The notes below the pieces were generated by a model. That model saw only the letters and a program-made list of their open reading frames with translations, did not search any database and was not told where the DNA came from. Shown piece by piece: positions 59,641-64,000 of a DNA stretch of 64,000 nucleotides (position 1 is the first letter of the stretch; each line of letters starts with the position of its first letter). The stretch is from Chamaecyparis obtusa (Eukaryota; Streptophyta; Pinopsida; Cupressales; Cupressaceae). The position numbers and the translations under genes were made by a program. The stretch is taken from NCBI GenBank assembly GCA_027943335.1, contig BSBK01006754.1, positions 462,001 through 526,000 on the forward strand, in the 5' to 3' direction.

Positions 59641-60868
59641 CACTTAAAAGGTTCAATATGAGATAGTAAACATATCGCTTCATTGCTTGCTGAACTCTTT
59701 GCTTTTGATCTTGTTGTGACTTTGCCACTTTGATCTCCAATGATGTCATCCTTAGAGTGATATCTAGATGTAAAATTTGGAACTTTAGGTGATACTATCT
59801 CATATGCCTTCTGAGTTTCTTCTTCACTTGTTTTAGGGTCATTGAATAATACATCAATACTATCAAACATCTCTTCAACAACTGTCTCACTAGTGGAAGG
59901 ACTGGGTTCTTTTTCAATCATAGGTGCATAATCATGATATCTATATTTAACCATAAAATTTTCATCAATCTTAACATGGGCACTTTCAATGATCTTCTTC
60001 AATCTCAAATTAAAACATCTATAAGCTTTTCTTAAAGTAGAGTAACCAAGGAAAATACCTTCATCGCTTCTTGTCCCGGTTGTGCCCGAGGGAAAGAAGG
60101 GAACCAAAATCAACAATATGGGTAACAACATCAAACTTTCCTATTGCTTCATCCCTATTGATGTAGCATTTTCTTCCAAAGATTTTGAAGTATTTCACTA
60201 TGGGAACATTACCAAACCATAGCTCATAAGGTGTCTTGTTCGTGCCAGGCCTCAGTTGTATTCTATTGATGGTATAGACTACTGTATTGACCACATATCT
60301 CCAATAGGTGTGTGCAACTTTTCCTTCAATCATGATGGTATGCACTGTATCAAGGATGATCCTATTCCTTCTCTCTACAATCTCATTCTACTAAGGGGTT
60401 CTAGGTGCACTCAACTATCTCTTTATGCCATGTTCTTCGCAAGTACTCATAGAATCTGTCAGAGGTGAATTCTCCTCCTCTATCTAATCTTAGACACTTT
60501 ATCTTTAGTCCAGATTCATTCTCAACCTTAGCTTTGAATATTTTGAACTTCTCAAATGCTTCTAACTTATCTCTCAAGAATGAAACCCACATCATTCTAG
60601 AATAATCATCAACAAAAAAATGAAATACCTTTCACCATAGTATGATCTTGTTTGAGTTGGTCCACATAGGTCTATGTGAATCAGATCCAACTTGTTCTCT
60701 ATTGAATTATGCTTGCTTCTAAATGAATTCCTCACATGCTTTCCCATCACATATTCCCTACAAATAGTATCAACTAGATTTTCTATGCTAGGTAGATCTC
60801 TTACTACCTTTACATTGCTTATCTTTACTATGTTATGAAAATTGATATGACATAGTCTTTTATGCCAT
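59641..60868 (-). pseudogene. pol: E2 integrase, truncated at its N-terminal side
   Basis: From the junction at 60868 the minus strand begins at LWHKRLCHINFHNIVKISN (GAG-pre-integrase), with the CxxC half reduced to ICREYVMGK. Then KLDLIHIDLCGPTQTRSYYG, MMWVSFLRDKLEAFEKFKIF, KCLRLDRGGEFTSDRF (second Asp), ERRNRI (Glu), YTINRIQLRPGTNKTPYELW and GIFLGYSTLRKAYRCFNL. Frame changes occur near 60400 and 60130. Everything upstream of LWHK (protease, gag, 5' LTR) is missing. Confidence 0.85.
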
Positions 60869-61481
60869 AGAGGAAAGATACTTATAGCCGATCATTTGTG
60901 ATCGCTAGAAGAATCATATGGAGGTGAAAGATAAGAGTAGAGGAGAGAGTGTGAAGTATTGTGCCATGAAGAAGAGGTCTATGTGACAGAGAAGATAGAG
61001 TGTGCTATTCATTGGAACTGATCAAGACAACAAGTCTACCTCGCAATTCACCAAGATCCAAATATCGTGTGTATTTATTATTTAGAAGGTTGTAGCCTTC
61101 ACCCATTTGAGTAGTGAGCTCTCAAACAGTGTGTCCTCACCCCTAACAGGGTCAATCATAAAAGACTCCTAACAGGGTCTGACCTTTGACCAGGTCACTG
61201 TACTAAAATCATTGTAAAGATCAACTCCTAATAGGGTTGTAAGATCTTCTAACAAGGATCATTATACACTAGTTTAGTTTATTAGTGGGTGTTAATTCCC
61301 ATTGGGGTTTTTACCTATTTGGGTTTCCCCATAACCAAAATATTGGTGTTGTGTTCAAGTGTTCTTTCATTATGTTTATGCTTAAAGTTTAAGTATACTT
61401 AATTGGATAAAGAATTGAAACTTGTAGATAACTAATTCACCCCCCCCCCCTCTCAGTTATCTCTTGGGACTATTCCTAACA
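60868..61481 (+). mobile_element. E3-side LTR fragment (3' 614 bp of the LTR)
   Basis: From TAGAGGAAAGATACTTATAG to CTATTCCTAACA it matches 63205-63818 of the complete plus-strand LTR. On the left it is joined to E2 integrase in opposite orientation. On the right its terminal CA is followed without any gap by ATTGGTAAACTC, RT coding sequence of E3. There is no primer-binding site after it. It has an 11-12 C run at 61440-61450. Confidence 0.88.
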
Positions 61482-62141
61482 ATTGGTAAACTCATATATC
61501 TTACTCAAACTAGACCTGATATTTCTAATGCAGTTGGCATAGTTGGAAGATTTGCAGCAGAGCCTAAACAAAGTCACCTCATGGCAGTAAAGAGAATATT
61601 CAGGTATTTGAGGGGCACCATAGATTATGGTCTATGGTATCCTAATTTAGAGAATGTTGAGCTTCATGTATATACAGATGAAGATTGGGCAGGATGCGTG
61701 GATGATAGAAAGAGTACATTAGGATGAGCATTATTTCTTGGTGATAGACTAGTCACTTGGACAAGCAAGAAGCAAAATTGTATTTCTCAATCAACAACAG
61801 AAGTAGAGTATGTTGCAGTAGCTTTGAATTGTTCTAAAATTGTTTGGATCAAGTAGATGATAAAGGATTTTGGAATTCAGATTGATTATCCTATTGTTAT
61901 TTATTGTGATAACACTAGCACTATCAACATGTCAAATAATCCTATGATGCATGCAAAGACAAAACACAAAGAGATTAAGTATCACTTCCTAAGAGAGAGA
62001 GTGGCAGAGAAAGAAGAAAAATTGGATTATGTAGATATAAAGGATTATTTAGTAGACATATTCATAAAGCCTTTACCAAAGGATACTTTTAAGTATCTCA
62101 GGGAGAAGCTGGGAGTAATTCCCTTCCCTGATTCTGATTAG
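61482..62141 (+). pseudogene. pol: E3 RT end and RNase H
   Basis: In one frame: IGKLIYLTQTRPDISNAVGI, KRIFRYLRGTIDYGLWYPN, HVYTDEDWAGCVDDRKSTLG (catalytic Asp at DEDW), a TGA, then LVTWTSKKQNCISQSTTEVE (Glu), a TAG at 61854, then QIDYPIVIYCDNTSTINMS (Asp), HKEIKYHFLRERVAEKEEKL, ending VIPFPDSD and TAG. It is the C-terminal end of copia pol; all upstream pol is absent. It is highly similar to E2 58122-58781 on the opposite strand. Confidence 0.9.
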
Positions 62142-62510
62142 AGAAAGTGGAGAGAGCATCAGTCCTCAGTGACTGATGGATGGTTGAATACTCTACTTCA
62201 GGAGTAGTATCGGTGCTTAAATTTTTGGCACTCTTTGTCATTGATATCAAAGGAGGAGTTGTATATAGTCATGAAAAATAGTATTAAAGGGGGAGTACAT
62301 ATAGAATTAAGGAGTAATATATAGCAGTAAGGGGGAGTAGTATTCAGTCATGGAAGCAGTTCAGTTGAGGAAATGGAGAATGTTGAAGATGGAAGATTCA
62401 TCCTTGGGGGAGTTTTGATGAGGAAATAGAGAATGTTATAAAATAATTTTTCATTTGGATTGGTGGTGTTTTTCATTCCATATGTTTCCATCAATGCCAA
62501 AGGAGGAGAT
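62142..62510 (+). other. E3 3' untranslated region and polypurine tract
   Basis: Non-coding. It contains GGGGGAGTA-type motifs and ends CCAAAGGAGGAGAT (62497-62510) directly before the LTR. It corresponds to E2 57753-58121 in inverse orientation. Confidence 0.8.
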
Positions 62511-63818
62511 TGTTGGAGATTTGCCAGCAAGCTAGTGCTGACTGTATGTTTGTCATTGATGACAACATATGGTAAGTAGAATGTGTGGAAGAATTATGCA
62601 GTAATATTTGATTATATGGATCATGGACATGTTATCAACATGATATCATGGACACAAAGGTTAATTGTTAGTACAAACAATTATGTAGCAGCTTGTGTCA
62701 ACAGTGTTCCTAATAGAGTTACAGGCAGTGTTCTGTGAATAATTATTTGTATAGTTATCATGGAGCCTTGTGTGTTTGGATATGTGATGGAGACATGTTT
62801 ATTTTGTTACATTCATGGATGTAGAGTTTGATGTGTGGTAGAAGTGAAGTTATGTAGTCCTATTCACCAATTGTAGTTTCCTATGTTTATCCAGAAGAGC
62901 TGACATAGATTATATTGGTACAATAGTTGTGCCAATAATTTTGGTATGCGTGCTTGGATTAGTGTTTGGAGAAGAGTAAAGAATGTTTGGTTAAGAGTGC
63001 ATGATGTAATTCAGCTCGAGGAGAAAGTATCAGTTAATTTGGTAGAGCTAACAATGTGTAGTGTGTGTCTACACTTATTGATTTGGATAGGTCCCAGTTT
63101 GTGTTGCGTGCTTACTAGAGCCGACTGAGATTGTATTGGAGAGTGTTATTTTTTCTCTAATATAATTTCAAGGTGGTTCTAATAGGCCAACTTGATTATA
63201 TCATTTAGAGGAAAGATACTTATAGCCGATCATTTGTGATCGCTAGAAGAATGGTATGGAGATGAAAGATAAGAGCAGAGTAGAGAGTGCAAAGTATTGT
63301 TCCATGAAGAAGAGGTTTATGTGATAGAGAAGATAGAGTGTGCTATTCATTTGAACTAATAAAGATAACAAATTTATCTTGTAGTTCACCAAGATCCAGA
63401 TATAGTGTGTATTTGTTATTCAAAAGGTTGCAACCTTCACCGCTTTGAGCAGTGAGCTCTCGGACAGTGCGTCCTCACCCCTAACAAGGTCAATAATAAA
63501 ATACTCCTAATAGGGTCTGACCTTTGACTAGATCACTATACTAAAATCATTGTAAAGATAAACTCCTAACAAGGTTGTAAGATCTTCTAACAAGGATCAT
63601 TATACACTAGTTCAGTTTATTAGTGGGTGTTAATTCCCACCAGGGTTTTTACCTATTGGTGTTTCCCTGTAACCAAAATATTGGTGTTGTGTTCAAGTGT
63701 TCTTTCATTATTTTTATGCTTAAATTTTAAGTATAATTAATTGGATAAATAATTTAAACTTATAGATAACTGATTCATCCCCCTCCCTCTCAGTTATCTC
63801 TTGGGACTATTCCTAACA
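62511..63818 (+). mobile_element. E3 copia 3' LTR (1,308 bp)
   Basis: TGTTGGAGATTTGCCAGC... to ...GGGACTATTCCTAACA, complete with TG...CA. What follows at 63819 (ATTAGGATCACTAGG) is not a primer-binding site, so this is a 3' LTR at the right limit of the inverted composite. The C-rich tract near the end is interrupted here (CCCCCTCCC). Confidence 0.92.
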
Positions 63819-64000
63819 ATTAGGATCACTAGGAGGCCCAAATGAGCCCTAAAACCTAATAAAGACCAAGTTCAGGACCTCAAAAATTCCCTCTCTTTCC
63901 CACATGGAAATCCATGATAGGGTATTCTATTCTATAGTGCCATACAATCTTACATAGGTTCCCATATGATAATACAGGGGTTCCCATAGGATAATTAATG
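63819..64000. other. right flank, nothing recognised
   Basis: 182 bases beyond the E3 LTR with no gene or repeat family recognised. A GTTCCCATA(T/G) unit occurs twice (about 63959 and 63981). Confidence 0.5.

Noticed and set aside
56461..63830. Target-site duplication for the whole E2/E3 composite (TTAGGAT seen on both sides)
   Set aside because: The shared letters are not directly adjacent to both LTR ends (GGATA before, ATTAG after), so they do not form a proper duplication.
1..64000. CRISPR arrays, prokaryotic operons or a host multi-exon gene
   Set aside because: No regular repeat-spacer pattern, and no coding stretch outside retroelement gag and pol frames had convincing family motifs or exon structure.

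Overview
The window looks like intergenic DNA from a very large seed-plant genome, most likely a gymnosperm (inference: giant LTRs, deep nesting, heavily decayed Ty1/copia and Ty3/gypsy elements, no host gene). I found no host protein-coding, rRNA or tRNA gene. Nearly every recognisable coding stretch is a retrotransposon gag or pol remnant broken by stop codons.

Layout. Two independent copia zones flank a four-level nest. (i) Left edge, 1-1795: a minus-strand copia element (E1) with 5' LTR 269-1558, primer-binding site and the first part of gag running off the window; it sits in an older copia gag fragment. (ii) Outermost nest element G1: a minus-strand Tat-type gypsy. Its pol and the C-terminal half of gag lie at 2603-8805, and the N-terminal half of gag at 52020-53725. 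The two gag halves are about 43 kb apart because G2 landed between them. (iii) G2 (8806-52019): a minus-strand gypsy with LTRs of about 3.07 kb and the pol order protease, RNase H, RT, RNase H, integrase. (iv) Inside G2's gag: a solo copia LTR C (18070-29770, target-site duplication TATTC), itself split by element B (18217-28668, duplication GTTAT). B has 4.03-kb LTRs, no pol, and one reading frame of about 500 codons. (v) Inside G2's 5' LTR: copia element D (33172-51039, duplication AAGAC), whose gag zinc-knuckle region is split by element F (35485-46020, duplication TGCTA/TGCTG). F is two giant LTRs of about 5.5 kb with almost all internal sequence deleted. (vi) Right side, 56471-63818: an inverted composite of two copia fragments of one family, E2 (minus) and E3 (plus), bounded by inverted LTRs.

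In short hand-aligned samples, LTR divergence falls with nesting depth: G2 about 7/60, D about 6/72, F 4/60, B 1/60. This fits the order of insertion. G2, B and F share a primer-binding-site-like motif (TGGCAACTC...) and related LTR ends, so they look like one lineage of large-LTR gypsy elements with one coding member and two that lack pol. Decay is mainly by nonsense substitutions: D keeps one pol frame over 3.4 kb and G2 over 4 kb, with mostly TAG stops.

The points most worth following up are the pol-less element B and its unassigned acidic reading frame, the unusual position of RNase H in G2, a conserved block at the 3' internal end of both G2 and B where a polypurine tract would be expected, and the inverted E2/E3 composite with an LTR end fused directly to RT coding sequence.
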